A stretch of 64,000 nucleotides of DNA, taken from positions 868,001-932,000 of the forward strand of contig NC_029532.1 of assembly GCF_001577835.2 (NCBI RefSeq), read 5' to 3'. Each line of letters starts with the position of its first letter. Within the stretch, counting starts at the first letter, position 1. The translations under genes and the position numbers were made by a program. This stretch comes from Coturnix japonica (taxonomy: Eukaryota; Chordata; Aves; Galliformes; Phasianidae). The notes under the pieces were generated by a model that was not told where the DNA came from, did not search any database, and saw only the letters and a list, made by a program, of their open reading frames with translations. Below, in pieces: positions 18,776 to 64,000 of this stretch.

Positions 18776-19005
18776 TGCTAAAGGGGGCGGGGATAGGACG
18801 GCAGGGGGCTGCGGCCAGGCTCGGCCTCGGACCCCACGCGGCCCCACGCACCGCCCCCACCCGTTGGCTCCATAGGCCCGGCCCCCGCCCCGCCCACCCC
18901 CCGGAAGCACTCGGCTCCGTCCCCGTGTGTCCCCGCCCGGTCCCGCCCCGTGGCGGAGCTTCGTGCAGCCCGGGGCCGCCCCACGCGTGATGCTCGCGGC
19001 CCGTC
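18776..19005 (+). promoter_or_regulatory. CpG-rich promoter of DPH7
   Basis: Base composition switches sharply to GC- and CpG-rich at about 18780 and stays so through DPH7 exon 1. GC-box-like runs (gggcgggg, ccccgcccc) are present and no TATA box is seen. The island ends near 19260. Confidence 0.7.
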
Positions 19006-23560
<4,555 letters not shown>

Positions 23561-24960
23561 CAAGTCCCAAGGTAAAGGGGGTAGGAAAGCTGCTGTGCTG
23601 ACATAAGCATCTAAGCTAACACCCTCCTTTTTTTTCTTTTTTCCTTTTTTTTTTACAATTCATATTGTTGAGTTTGTGAGTCTTTAAGAGCCAAGAATGA
23701 TGGAATAATTTCCTGATGGTTTGAGAAGTGTGGCCAAGCACAGACATGTTTATTTAGTTTTCCCTTAGTGTCCTAATTCAGAGTAGGACAGCCTTCCTTT
23801 CTGAGGCTTCTTGTTCGTGCAGTATATTTGAATCCCTTCAGAGCTGGTTTGCATTCGTATGACTGATCTGTTAAGCCTATTTTCCTCCTTCACCAAACAT
23901 ACCAGTCTTGTCTGTGCTACTACATGCAGACGCAGTATGTGCTCAGAGGTTTTCCTGAACTCCTCAGAAAAAAGCCCTTGAGTTGAGGCTTAGATGTGTG
24001 TATGTAGCTCGTGTGATCTGTAGACTGGTATGTACTTTGAGGAGAGACTCAAAGACAGCTCAGATGCTGACAGTGCGGTGCTTACCGTGACCTGTAACAA
24101 AGAGAAATTCTTTCTGAGAAAGAACTCCAGACTGACTGAGAGGATTGAGAGTAGTTCAGTGATAGGAGGCTTCATTCTGAGCAGGGCTTTTCTTGTGAGC
24201 CTGCACACTGATTTTACTTCAGACTCCTCACCTGGATGCAATCTCGTTTTATCGCTGTCCAGGCTAAGCAAAAACTGGTTTGGTAGAAACTGTGTAGTGA
24301 GCCCTGCTTATATCTTAGTGCCACACTGAACCCACCCTGCCCCTCCCCACACACTCTAGGTATCCAACTCATCTTTTCTGTTCTCCATAGTGAGATTTGC
24401 ATGTAGGTCTGAAGTCTAGATCTTACAGGGTTTTCTTGTTTGTTTAAGGTGAACAGCTTTAAGAACAAAACCTCCAAAAAGTACAGGCAATGTTTCCTAC
24501 CATCTTTTAAGTTCAAAATAAGTTACAGAAACCAAACTTTGAGCAACATTGCCCTACCTACCTCCAGGAATGGCTGCTTCATTCGCTTTCTGTCTTTCAC
24601 TGTGAAATACTGGCAAAACACCGTTTCTGGAACATTGTCTCTGTTCTTAATTAACTTTCTTGAAAACAAACCAAAACAGTTTAAACTAGATAAGGGACTT
24701 GTAGCCTGCATGGTTTCCTTTTGAGAGTCCTGGAGGGAAAGAAACACCAGCAACAAGCATCTATAACAGTGCTGCATCTAAAGCAGCTACAGCAGATAAG
24801 AGTCTTATTGCTTTGAAATTCCTTTTTCAAAGTTGAACATGTATTTAAAAAAACCAACTTCTGAGTGCTGTTACATTCATAGCAGTAACGTGAACAAGAG
24901 TTTTGTTAAAAAAAAGCCACCATATTTTTGGATGTTTCTAAAATAAAAGTCAATACAAGT
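23561..24960 (+). other. DPH7 3' UTR
   Basis: This runs from the DPH7 stop to just after the AATAAA at 24942-24947. It holds a T-rich run near 23630-23655. No coding sequence is recognised. Confidence 0.55.
24942..24947 (+). terminator. Candidate DPH7 polyadenylation signal AATAAA
   Basis: AATAAA within 'ctaaaataaaagtc', followed by a T-rich downstream stretch (gatttctctttcctggctgttttga). It lies 1.4 kb after the DPH7 stop and faces the same way. Earlier signals may also be used. Confidence 0.55.
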
Positions 24961-26140
24961 GATTTCTCTTTCCTGGCTGTTTTGATTTTAGAACAGGTCC
25001 TTCACACGTTGCTTTGTTTATAATCACTAAACTTTAAACTTAATGCCTGTGTTGTGTACAACCAATGCTGATCCAAGGGGGAGCAATGCAGTGTTAAACC
25101 CACGATCAGCAGGGGCACACATGCTTTGTTGCTCTGCTATTTTCTCCCTTCTCTAGAGGTTTTTGTTACCTGATTTGTTCTAGGATAAGTCCTGAAAAAT
25201 ACTACAGCGGCTTCTGCCATGAAGTCAGCTGCTTACTCTCCCTGCTTCCCATCTTGGCCAGTGAAGAGCTTCAGCCTTGTCATGCACCAGCCCAGTTTCT
25301 TTCATGTTTTCAGCCTCCATGCAGAGAAGCCCTGTGGGTACCTGTCTATCAGAGGCAAACACATAATCTCCAACGCCTTTTTTTTGACTGTATCTGTTTC
25401 TACCTTCAGCGGTTGCACACAACTGTAAGCATAGCATGTATTTCATTGGATGAATAGTACAACATCACAAGGAAAATGTAAGAAAAACAAACATTTTTCA
25501 GGATGTATTTTATCTCAAGATTTGAAGCAGCCACACCGCTAAGGACAGGCACCGATTCTAACTATTAACTGCATCTTGATTGAATTCAATACAGTGGTTG
25601 TAAAACCTTGGTAATAACCACAGTTGTGATATTTGATCTAAGCTACAAATCCACGCTCAGTTTGTGGCGAGGCCTTGTTGGAGGCCTCTCTGTGTTACAC
25701 TTCATATTATCTAGGGATGAATTCAAGTATTCTGCTTCTGGCTGACCTTCTGCTCACAGCGTGGTGCTGGCACGAGACATCAGCTCCAAGCGGCTCCTTC
25801 CACAGCCAGGGAGCTCCTGGAGGCAGCTCTGCTGTTCCTGGAAGTCGGGAGCAGCCTGGAGCCAGATCCTGCAGCTCAGTGTGAGCAGCAGCTCCTTGTG
25901 CCAGCAGGACATTGCACCCCCACAGAGCAACGAGCAGACAGAACCAACATCATCCTCAGGCCGACAAGAAACCGCTTCCCCCGCAGTGATTAAAATCAGA
26001 CAGCGCAGAAACACACAGTGAAGCACTCGCTTTTAATAACTCAGTGAAAGGAACAGTCCCAAGTTACAGCTGCAGGACGAGTCCATCCCAGCCTTATACA
26101 GCCCGGCCCAGCGGAGCAATGCTGGCTCTATCGCCCGTAA
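24961..26140. other. Gap between convergent DPH7 and MRPL41 3' ends
   Basis: No gene is seen. On the minus strand an ATTAAA (plus-strand 26032-26037) lies about 140 bases past the MRPL41 stop and may be its polyadenylation signal. The rest is ordinary intergenic sequence. Confidence 0.5.
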
Positions 26141-26190
26141 TTGTTGGCTCTATCATCGCACGTAGTTGTTGGCTCTATCATCGCACGTAG
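26141..26190 (-). repeat. 25-bp tandem duplication over the MRPL41 stop codon
   Basis: The 25-bp unit TTGTTGGCTCTATCATCGCACGTAG occurs twice without change, at 26141-26165 and 26166-26190. A decayed third copy ('gctggctctatcgcccgtaa') lies at 26121-26140. On the minus strand the inner copy codes the last MRPL41 residues TyrValArg and the stop TGA; the outer copy lies in the 3' UTR. Confidence 0.9.
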
Positions 26191-26585
26191 TTCTTTGGGA
26201 ACAGCTGGAAGAGCTTCCCCTCCTGTGTGGGCTCGTAGCCGTATTTATGCAGCGCATTGTGGTCGTACGTCCCGTCCTTCACGTCCCTCTCGATCCTCGG
26301 TGCCACCAGCTCATCAAAGATCCTCCTGGCGGTCAGTGCCGGTTCGGTGCCGGCCGGAGCTCGGTACGACACGTACGGCTTCAGCTTGAACCCCGCCAGG
26401 TCCGGTACGACGAACTGCGGCACCATCTGTTTGATGAGGATGAACTTCCCGTTGCGGGTCAGCACTCCCATCTTCTTGGCTCCGCGGCCTTTGTTGTAGG
26501 AGCGAGGGCCCCGTTTGCTGGTGAACGGCGCCATGCGGTCGGCGCCCCGCACTAGGCCGCGGCCCAACTCGGTGAGCAGCCCCAT
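26178..26585 (-). CDS. MRPL41: Mitochondrial ribosomal protein L41
   Basis: A single uninterrupted frame of 135 residues, about the same as human (137). It begins [18 protein letters not shown] and ends [12 protein letters not shown]. Family blocks are clear: [39 protein letters not shown], and [14 protein letters not shown]. mL41 is a large-subunit protein of the mitochondrial ribosome; human MRPL41 has also been linked to p53 and BCL2. The basic N-terminus fits a mitochondrial import signal. It has one coding exon, as in human. It lies head to head with PNPLA7, and its 3' end faces DPH7. A 25-bp tandem duplication covers its stop codon. Confidence 0.97.
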   Translation of the reverse strand: MGLLTELGRGLVRGADRMAPFTSKRGPRSYNKGRGAKKMGVLTRNGKFILIKQMVPQFVVPDLAGFKLKPYVSYRAPAGTEPALTARRIFDELVAPRIERDVKDGTYDHNALHKYGYEPTQEGKLFQLFPKNYVR

Positions 26586-27197
26586 AGGAACGGATGGATG
26601 GACGGAGCGGCGGCACTAGGCCCGAGCCACCCAACACCGCCTGCTCCCATTGGCGTAAAGCACATTAACCAATCGGCAGCGCCTATCTTACGAAGCAGCG
26701 TGCGCCAATCAGCAACGAGGAAGCGGGACAGTGGGCGGGGCTTGTGGCGGGGGGCGGCGGAGCGACCTTCGTCCCGGCTGCGGGGCTGACCTTTGACCTC
26801 CCGTGGGTGAGGGCAGCGGGTCGGGCCGGGTTCGGTGTCGGTTCGGGGCTGTCCGGGCTCAGCCGGGCCCACAGGGCTCAGCACAGCCCGGTTGGACCGG
26901 CGGGTCTGTGTAGGGACTGACCCGGTACCGGTGGGCCGCGGGGCGGGGCGGGAGCGGCTGTCAGAGCGGCTGTGGAACGGGAGGAGGAGATGGGAGCACA
27001 GCGCTGATAGAGCTACAGCACTGAGGGACCGACAGACCGGCCGACCGACAGACCGACTGACAGACAGACAGACTGACCGACTGCCAGCTCCACACAGCGC
27101 GGTACCAGCCCGTGTCCCTCTTGTCTCTAAACTCCCTCATTTCTCCCCTTTTTATTTCATTTCCCCCCCTTTTTTCCCTCCTGCTGCAGCTCCAGCC
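26586..27197. promoter_or_regulatory. Bidirectional CpG-rich promoter, MRPL41 / PNPLA7
   Basis: The 612 bp between the two start codons is CpG-rich. It has three CCAAT-type boxes: ATTGG at 26649-26653, CCAAT at 26669-26673 and CCAAT at 26705-26709. A GC box (gtgggcgggg) follows at 26731-26740. Multiple CCAAT boxes near a GC box are a common NF-Y/Sp1 layout in bidirectional promoters. PNPLA7's 5' UTR probably occupies the right part. Confidence 0.7.
27025..27083 (+). repeat. Degenerate GACCGACA/GACAGACT simple repeat
   Basis: A purine/pyrimidine-patterned run of 4-bp units (gacc, gaca, gact) about 59 bp long, in the likely 5' UTR or promoter of PNPLA7. The left half is CpG-rich (gaccg) and the right half shows the CpG-decayed form (gactg, gacag). 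Confidence 0.8.
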
Positions 27198-55697
<28,500 letters not shown>

Positions 55698-58600
55698 GTA
55701 GGAAAATTACCACTATTTTCTGTCTGCATCAAATGATATCTTGGGAACTAAATCTCTCCATTAGCACAGAGCCCTCTGGATTGTTTGGTTTTTTGTTGTT
55801 TTTATTTTATTTTTATTTGCATGATTGATGCTTTCTCAGAAAATGTTTTTTCTGTATCAATCTGATCTGATCTATTCCAGACTTTCACTGCCTTCTCTCC
55901 CTTTATTCTCTATATATCTGGAGTAAGTTCACACTACTACCTATGCACATCCTGCATTTATAGTGGAAATCACTTAGTGGTATTAGCAATAAATGACAGT
56001 TTGATCTTTCACATCACTTTGAAATGTTGTTATTCACGTGTCCTACTCACTAGGACTCAAAGTCAAGCCTTGATTATACATACTTTTATTTCCCGAGTAT
56101 TCATACTGGGGAGCTGGTGTTCTTCCCCCCTTTCTGCCATCCATCCTCATTCCACAAACTGCCGCCATCTCTTTATGTCCTGAAGACTGTGATTGCTCCC
56201 TTGAATCCATCAAGTCATTCATCTTCTTTAATTCACTTGACATTATACCTCTCTCCTGCAAATTTAAGAGAGACAGACTTAAAATTTAATTGTTTTTGTC
56301 CCTAAGTGCATCACGGGCATTAAGCACTAAGTCTTTTAACTAGCCTTAAAGGCAATGCTTTAATGCTGTTACCTCAAATAATTTCTTTTCCTCTCTTTAA
56401 GACACGCAGTTATTTTACTAGATTTCTTAAAAAGCTGCCAAAGCAACAAGCCTGGTTAAAACACTGATGTTAGTTTGTCTTTCTAAGACCAAAACACCAT
56501 TTAGGAGATAGTTTGTTGCTTGTTTTTTTTTGGTTTTTTTTCAGTTGTGAGTTAGAAGGTCTGTATTTGTGCATTCTCACATTACAAAAGCTTAGAGGTT
56601 TTTGTCTGTGTTAATTCTGGAGAGTTTCATCACTGTGAGTGTTCGGGATCTTCCTGATTTCCATGTAAGCATAATATTTGCTGCAACCTTTTTGGACTTC
56701 TCTCATTAGATACTAAGTCACTCCTGGATCACTGAATCTTTCCTGAATAGTTTGCTGATTCTTTTCTTGTCTGTTCAGCTTAACAGATTTATTGCCCACG
56801 TTTATGAATTGGTAGCAATAGATGGTTTCTTGTACATAATTAGCTACAAACCGGGCAGGGATAGCAAGGCACGCTGCTTGAGCTGCCCTTTCGATATTGC
56901 TCTCCTTGCTGACTGAACAGGAGATGAGGAAATGAGCCAGTTGGAGTTTCAAACCACCTTTCTCCTTACTCATCCTTTCTTGATAATTTTAAATGTTACC
57001 CGTAGACATTTAAACCGTGAATTACTAGCAAGCCCTAAACGTTTATGTTCAGTAATATCTTGAATGCTGAGCTGCACAAAGGCTGGGCTCTGATTCTGCG
57101 GTTTTATCACGGGCAATAATTAATTTCTGTGTCTCCACTCTTTCCATTTCTTGTTCTATCAAAGGGCAGAATCTCTTTCCCCCAGATGGTACTCTATAGA
57201 GCTGTGAATCTTTCCAGTTTGCAGTTGAAGCTGAACCACCGTGCTGTATTTATAGTACAATTCAAATACTCGCTTGTAATAGAAAGCAAATAATTCTCCT
57301 GTATCTTCAGAAAACATTCCATCAGCCTCAAATTCCTAACCTTTTGAGGACTGAATTTTGGAGGACCATAGACTTGCCTATAGTTTAGCTAATTATTTGT
57401 AATGGAACAAAAGGAAAAGTTGCCTCTCAAAAGAGGCTGTTAGAAAACCATGTTATTTGCTGCTGCTGTTTGAGATCCCCGTGTTCTGAGATTAATACTA
57501 AACCAGTGTTGAAATTTGGAGGGCTTCTGTTTTCATTATGGGCTGATTTTTGAACAAGCATTAGAATTAGAGCAGCATGAGAGACCTTAAGCAGGGGATT
57601 TGTTGGCTTTGGGCTGTCTTAAGAAAACAAATGTTTGTATGATCTCAGAGTCCTTGTGTCTTTTTGTCTGTAAGATCCATTAGATAAAAGAGAGGAAGGA
57701 TAGAATTGAGAGAGAACTCAGTGAAGGACCAAAACAATTGGCTAGAAAGTTTGAGATCTACCAGGAAGTATGGAGTCAGTGGTGAAGTTCAGGGGCTGTA
57801 ATGGAGAGAAGTCTTTGAGCTGGAAACTACTAAACTGCATTCAGGGAAGGCTCCTGGCAGCAGTTTCCTAGAAGAAGAATCCAGGGATCACAGAGTTGTT
57901 CAGGTTGGAAAAGACCTTCAAGATCATCAAGTCCAACCACAGGGGTGATAGAGATCAAAAGCTGAATGTGCCTCTACAGTGCTTGTCCCATGGTGGAAAA
58001 TATAACTCTGTTATTAAAATGGAGGGGAGAAATCCTTGCATTCTTCCTGACATTGGAAAAGCTTCAGCATCAGCCTGTGGCAGCGTGCTTCCAGGAAGAG
58101 ACAGACCAAATGATGAGAGGAAGAGGCAGATCAAATGATGAGAGGCTAAAGGATCAAAGGATGGTAGGCTGGTATTTGGAAATATTAACCTCCAAAGGCA
58201 AAAAGATTGAAAGGTTAATGGAAGAAATGATAGCTATTTTCAAGCATATATGGTTATCTTCTGATAGAAAGGGCGCAAATTACTCACTGTATTGAGACAG
58301 GGCAAATGGTAGTGTACTGAAATTGCAGCAGCTGGATATTGGGAAAAGGCTGCATCTGCTTCCTGGAAAGGTTACAAGGTTGTTACTTGTTTTTATGACC
58401 CCTTAAAAAATCATGATGTTTGAGGTGGTGTTCAGTGCTGAGCGCAGGGATGAGCCGGGTGAGCTCTGTGCTGTGTTCCCTCTGGTTGATGTGGTAGAAG
58501 GATTTATGTGCAGGGTGTGTGGTGTTCTCCCTGTCCAACCAGAAGGAATGCAGTAATGAAGGGACAGCAGGTGCAGTTGTTTTGGGATGACCAACTAGGA

Positions 58601-61600
58601 TGCAATAACCAGCGTGTGGTTCTGTGGAATGATGGAGGATTTCCCTCTTAGTTTTCTTGTATAGGGGAGAAAAAACAAAACTGAATCAGAACAAACTGTG
58701 CTTCTGTCAAACGTGTGTGTCCCTGTCTGAGTGAGGAGGTTCTGCTCACTTCAGTGTAGTTTGGGGGAGCAATGATCAACCACTGGTGCTTGTTCCCTAG
58801 GTGAAATGCTCAGAGGAATCTCACAGCAGAATTGCTCTTGTTTTAGGCTCTATGGAGGAGCACCAAATGGCCAAAACAGCCAAGAGTTGTGCAGTCTCTG
58901 AGATAGAATTAGCCCTTCAATCAGTTTCTTTTGAGCATGTGAGTGGTGAAGATCCCTTTAATTCCAATAGGGGAGAGGCTTCATCCCGCATGTTTTTTGC
59001 CAGTCCTGTTATTTGTCGCTGATCCACCAAGCAATTGAACTCTTGAATACATTAGCAGAAAAATCTACCTGATATGTGAGAGAATTGCAAACATGAGTTA
59101 TGCTTGTTCACATCAGCAATGAGAAATGATTGAAATCACGCTCTGTTTGTCCTTACATTAATTCACATTCCTTGAGCTGTGCTGCGCAGCTGATGCTCAG
59201 AGATGCACCATCTGTTTGCCTTTTTTTTTTTCCCTCTTCTTTCCTGTACATCTGCTTTGGTCCTGTTATGGACAGGACAGTGGATTGCAGGGGTCTTTGT
59301 GACCTGCTCTGGCTGCTGTTATTCTGGGGGATGAAACAGATGGGTGAGCATGGGGAATCTCACCCAACCTGTCAGTAACAGCCACGTTTTCAGAGTACGT
59401 GCCCACAGTGCCAGCTGTTGATTTCTAGATCCTGCTCAGTATGCACGGAGTCAAATCTGGCTCCTCAGGAAAACGTCCCAACCTTGAGTTGCTCTGGAAA
59501 AGGCACCCTGAAGGTCCACAGTGCAGAACATCTCCTTGGGCATCTCAGGAAGCTAACCTGGGCCACAGGTGAACTGCCTGTCTGCAGCCATGGGGGCACT
59601 CAGCCCTCCAGAGCATTTGCTCCTCTGACAGCCTCAGAGCCTGCTTCTGGTGCTTCTCAGAGCTTTACAGAGTTGCAGGAGCGAAATGGAATTGATTCTT
59701 TCTATTTTCATCACTGCTTTCAGTTCTGAAAAGTAGGACGGAGAGTTAAGCTCACGATTTTTGGCACCGTGGAGCAGTTCTGAATCAGTAGCAAGAGTGC
59801 AGAATTTGTTAACAGATTAGAGATATTCTAACATCAGTGTGGAACTTGGATCGCATTTCATAGTTTATCTTTGCCTGTCCTGAGCTGAGATTGTTATTGT
59901 AGCTTTCTGTAACTAACTCAAGATGTAGACCTGCCATCGCTGATGGAAGTTGTGTTGAGAAATTGCTTTGGCGCTGAGGAGAAGTGAACTGTAAGACAAC
60001 CTTCTGCATGCTACAAATGCGCTCGAGAAATTGCAGAGCTTTTCTGCATCTTCCTTTTTAACTCTCTAAGTCTGCCCTCGGGATTTAAATATATTCAGAT
60101 CTCATCATCCATCTTTAGCAGTGAGGTTTGCTGTGTCTGTCTGCCTGTTTTAACCGGAGCTTTTTGGATCTTTCCCTAGAGTTATCTGCCTTACAAAGTG
60201 AGCTCAGTAACGTGCGCTCCTTTCAAAGCTCTTCCCCCCAGCACTGTGGGTATTGCACATCGTGTTATTCAAGCTTGATGTAGCACTATGCAATAGGTCA
60301 GGAGAGGCCACGCTTCTGGATTCTTCCTGGTTAGTTTTTCTCCTGGCCCATTAAAATAAGTTTTCCTTGACAGTGGGAGAAGCGGATGTGAAAAGGAGCA
60401 AAGAGAAGCGTTCAGCAGAAGTGTAGTCACTGACTGCAGCTCCCCGAGGTGAGGCAGGCAGCGGTGCATGCTTACTCATTGCACTGATGTGAGACTGACA
60501 TTCTTCTTCAAGTCATGATTGATCACAGGCATTAGAAGTTCGAACAACCCCAGGATCAAGCTTCGGTTCCTCCGTGTGCCTTGTAAAGGTGCCAGGAATG
60601 GTTGCATTTAGGATTTGCTTTGTCACTGCGGTTCTTGAGCCCTTTGAGTTTTAATCCGAGACCCCCTGCTGAGCTCCCTGGTTCTGTGAGGAGCGGATGT
60701 TTTGTAGGCTAACTGCTGTGGGAGGGAGCAAGCTTTGATTGTGGTTTTATGAAGCTGATGAGCTGATGCGCCTCTCTTCCTCCCTTGTGCTCCCACCCCT
60801 AAAAGCCTTCAGAGAGCTGGTAGAAAATAATCTCCAGTCCTGGAATGAGCTTTACAGAAATGGAACCGCTATTGTGTGAGTTTGTATAGATAAAGTGGCT
60901 ATTATTACTATTTTACCCCAATTGCGCTTACTTTGTAGAACAGAAGACCCTTGGTAGCCCTGTTTTCCACACTAGCTTATTCAAGTTGGGTCTCTGTGTG
61001 GTAGAGAACCCATTTACTTGTCCTTTAACTAAATCAGATGTATGTGCAGGTCTATAATACCATGCTCTGGAGGTGCCAATAAATTGTTATTTAATGTTTA
61101 AACTAAAAGTGGTCTGTCGGTTGCCTGTTTTGAAGGCTTAACTTTTAAATACACTTCATATATATTTCTCAACTTCAAAGTCAGATGAAAATACATCGCT
61201 GTGCTGCAAGGAATTTTATTCACTGTGAGAATGCTGTTCTTTTGGGTGTGCATGATGTTAGAGGATCCGCTGGAGAGGATCAGAATAGACTTGGAAAGGA
61301 AACCACCCTCAGATTTGTAGGGCTCTGTGGCGGTTGGTTGTTGTATGAGATCCAAGCTGTGCATCAGGCTGGCTCCCTGGCTGCCTCAGCCAAAGCTGGC
61401 TTCCCAAAGCAGCAGCCTGCAGGCAGGCAAGAAGACACCACTGACAAGGAATAGGACTGTCTCTTGGCTTTCTTGCAAAGGTTTTTTTGTGCCTTAAGTG
61501 TACAAAACAACATACGGTTAAACCTGATCCTTAGGTTAGATTTTTTTTTTTCCCAAGCCTTTCAGCAATCACAAAATATTAATAAGTGATGGAAGAGTTG

Positions 61601-64000
61601 GACTCAATCTATGGTGCTGTGATTGGTTTGCCTTTTGTACCCTGAGGAGCAGCATGCTGCTTTATGATGCTCCAACCCACCTCACCTCCTTCCCCACCTT
61701 GGGGTGAGGATGTACCCATGCAGTGAAGGGTGGGGGCAGAACCAGGACAGCTGACCCAGACCGTCCAAAGGGACACTTGTTTACAATGGAATTCGCATTA
61801 AAATCACATTCACAAGGGCTTAATGTAAAGCAGATCTAGAGTTTCACCATTTTATAGGAAGAAAAGCATTAGCTAGACTCTAGCTTTGGAAGGAGAGAGA
61901 CAGCAGGCTGAAATATTTCAGGGTATTACAGGAAATAGGGCACTGCAGGGTAATGGCAGCTATTCAAGTGTGGGAATTACCTGAGTGTGAAGCAGGTAGC
62001 TCAGGAGAATACCCGACACCTCAGGTGGATGGGGTGCCAGCTGGGTGCCTGCACCACTGCTGTGCTGGAATCCTGCCTGGCCCCATGGCTGAATGAGATT
62101 TGTATGGAAGCTGATGTGACTCATCTGAAGGTCAGAGAACACGGTCCCCTTGGGAATGGGAGGTTCAATCCCTGCCCTGCAATGCAGAGGCTGCAGGTCT
62201 TTTCTGTAATTCAATATTAGTTAAACAGATGGGAAAATTAATGACTTGCCACAACCTCTGCACCAAGTGCAGACATTCAGTGCGAGGCAGTGGGGGCTGC
62301 TGGGCTCACCTGGGTGGGTCTTTCTCAGCATGGAGCTGTGTCAGGAACAGCAAACACAGCTCTGGGGAACTGAGGTGGAAAATGGCAAGTTAGGAGGTGG
62401 TGAAATGGCAGTTGTGAACTTTGAGTCATTTTACAGCTTAGAATGGTGGCACTGTGACTAGGAGGGTATTATCCCATGCAAGGATGAGTTCAATCTGCAG
62501 CATGGTGATTTCATCTGTGTAGCCCTATCCGTGCCTAGGCTTACAACAGAAGTGCCTAATTGAAGTCTCTGCTCATTATTGGTTCAAGTGATTAACTGCA
62601 ATTACCTGAACAGGATTTATTCGCTCCAAGCCTGGTTTGTAATCATGAGGAATGGTAGATTTAACTGCCTCACAAACTAAACCATGCTTGCCTCTCTCCA
62701 TAATGTGAGGGATCGAAAAGTTGCATTTACTTTGCAGGCAATTAATTACTGTGGCCTCATTTAGAAACGTCCTGTTGTTCTTAGATAAATCTGAGTTCTA
62801 TCTTGCTGCCTTTTTTGCAGTGCAGATTTTTCTTCAAACCAAAGTCAAACCTTAAATCCTAACAGTGCTTCTGTGCCAGCAGATTGGGCTGCAGCTGTGT
62901 CTGTGGGAGCAAGGCATGTCTTAGAGGTGCTAGGAGAGACTGAAATCCAGGGCTGAATGCACCAGGCATCTCTGTCTGTGCTGGAAGGGATTCCAGGAAC
63001 GGGGCTGCAGTGGGAATGAGACCATTTTGCATAGCAGGTTCCCAGCAGCACTGTGAGATTTCCTGCTTTCTCACCTCTGCTTCCCCTTGCAACCAGTTCC
63101 AAGTGTTTCTCCTTCAGGGTGCACCAAAGCAGGTAACACAGGGATGTCTGCTCCCAGGTGCCTGCCAGTGCCCAGTTAGCAGAGCCGTGGGTTTAGGTTG
63201 GTCATTGAAGCTTGGATCTATTGTCGATGAAGAAGTCTGATTTCTAATGCCTTTTTCCCCAAGCTGATGGACAAACCTTTGTTAGGGAAAAAATCATTGC
63301 CTTTTTTTCTCTTTCTTGTGAAAGAAAATGTATAATGTAGGTAATAGAGAACTCCAAGGAAATTTGAGGCCAGTTCTTAGCTACCATCTCAAATTGATGT
63401 TCCTTCAACGTTGCCATGACTGCGACAGAGTGACTCATCCTGTTATGGTGAGCAATTTGCTTGTCTTACAAAGTCACCGGGGAAATAATTTTCCCATATC
63501 TATATGTACCAAGGCTGCAAGGCTTGCTTTTGCAAACAAGACAAATAATATTTCCTGGTACTACAAGCAGCCAGCTGGAAAATGAGACCAATAGGTTCTA
63601 TTCTTAGTTCTGTCATTAACCTTGGACATTTTCTTTAACTTCTCCTTAGCTGCCCGTTATAAATACAGGAGTTGGTTTTAGAACGTAATTAAAATGCTGA
63701 TGTATAAAGTCATCCAGAAGAGTAAAATGTAGTTAAGTAATACTTCCAACACTGCTGAAGTCCCAGAGTTTACCGGTGGGTTGGCAGGTGGGGGTGGTGA
63801 TGCTCCCAAGAAATCTCTGTTTAATATATTAAAGCTATGAGGTCTCTCATTCTGTGTCAGCCTCTTTTGAGGTAGCACACATGGTAATTCAGGTGGGAAG
63901 CTGAGCTGTCACAGTGCTTAGACCGCCTTGTATTTGGGGATGAATCCTGCAGTGCTTGCTCCTTGTGGAGCAGTGTGTCCCTTTGGCTGAGAGCTGGGGC
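55698..64000. other. PNPLA7 intron 18, continues past the window
   Basis: The exon after 55697 should begin with sequence like human VVTRLIHLLGEKILGSLQ. I found no such exon up to the window end, so at least 8.3 kb is intron. It contains one short CR1 end. Reading frames of 60-100 codons in it look random. Confidence 0.55.
57882..57950 (-). mobile_element. CR1 LINE 3' terminus, short
   Basis: The plus strand reads 'gggatcacagagttgttcag', then 'gttggaaaagaccttcaaga' and 'tcatcaagtccaaccacagg'. This is the reverse complement of a CR1 tail (usual form 'tcacagaatcattaaggttgg'). Confidence 0.82.

Noticed and set aside
58800-59022. A 73-codon frame with an upstream AG, considered as the next PNPLA7 exon
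   Set aside because: Its translation does not resemble the expected sequence after FPQ (VVTRLIHLLGEKI-like) and no suitable donor follows in phase.
59418-59729. A 103-codon plus-strand frame in the last PNPLA7 intron
   Set aside because: No domain, no splice partners in phase, and low-information composition. Treated as chance.

Overview
The window is nuclear DNA from a bird, most likely chicken or a close galliform. The reasons are short spliced genes with CpG-rich promoters, several CR1 LINE tails (the typical avian retroposon), and proteins that match vertebrate families along their length. It holds seven protein-coding loci and no bacterial-type features. Exon limits below were read from GT/AG sites and reading phase. 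Family names come from recalled human protein sequences, not from a database search.

Layout. 1-5.9 kb: the first eight coding exons of LRSAM1 on the minus strand (N-terminus and leucine-rich repeats), head to head with RPL12. 5.99-8.2 kb: the complete seven-exon RPL12 gene on the plus strand, with two related H/ACA snoRNA-like sequences in introns 3 and 4. 8.7-10.05 kb: three minus-strand exons of an STPG-type (sperm-tail PG-rich) gene, probably STPG3, with the 5' end not resolved. 11.3-17 kb: ZMYND19, six exons, complete. 19-23.6 kb: DPH7, nine exons, complete. 26.2-26.6 kb: MRPL41, one coding exon on the minus strand. From 27.2 kb: PNPLA7 on the plus strand, with 18 coding exons traced to 55.7 kb, coding for the membrane anchor and the cyclic-nucleotide-binding-like domains. 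The patatin catalytic half lies beyond the window, and 55.7-64 kb looks like one long intron.

The block ZMYND19-DPH7-MRPL41-PNPLA7 has the same order and relative orientation as in human 9q34.3. RPL12 and LRSAM1 are head-to-head neighbours in human too, but at 9q33.3, so the window spans a junction between two ancestral blocks. The genes are not a pathway: they are a ribosomal protein, a mitochondrial ribosomal protein, a diphthamide-synthesis enzyme, an E3 ligase, a MYND protein, a lysophospholipase and a cilium/sperm-type protein. Two head-to-head pairs (LRSAM1/RPL12 and MRPL41/PNPLA7) share short CpG-rich promoters.

I found no undescribed multi-gene system. The points most worth a second look are a tandem duplication across the MRPL41 stop codon, a DPH7 acceptor pair where one choice adds an in-frame stop, the duplicated intronic snoRNA, a palindromic TCTCGCGAGA element in the RPL12/LRSAM1 promoter, and two LTR-like repeats in opposite orientation.
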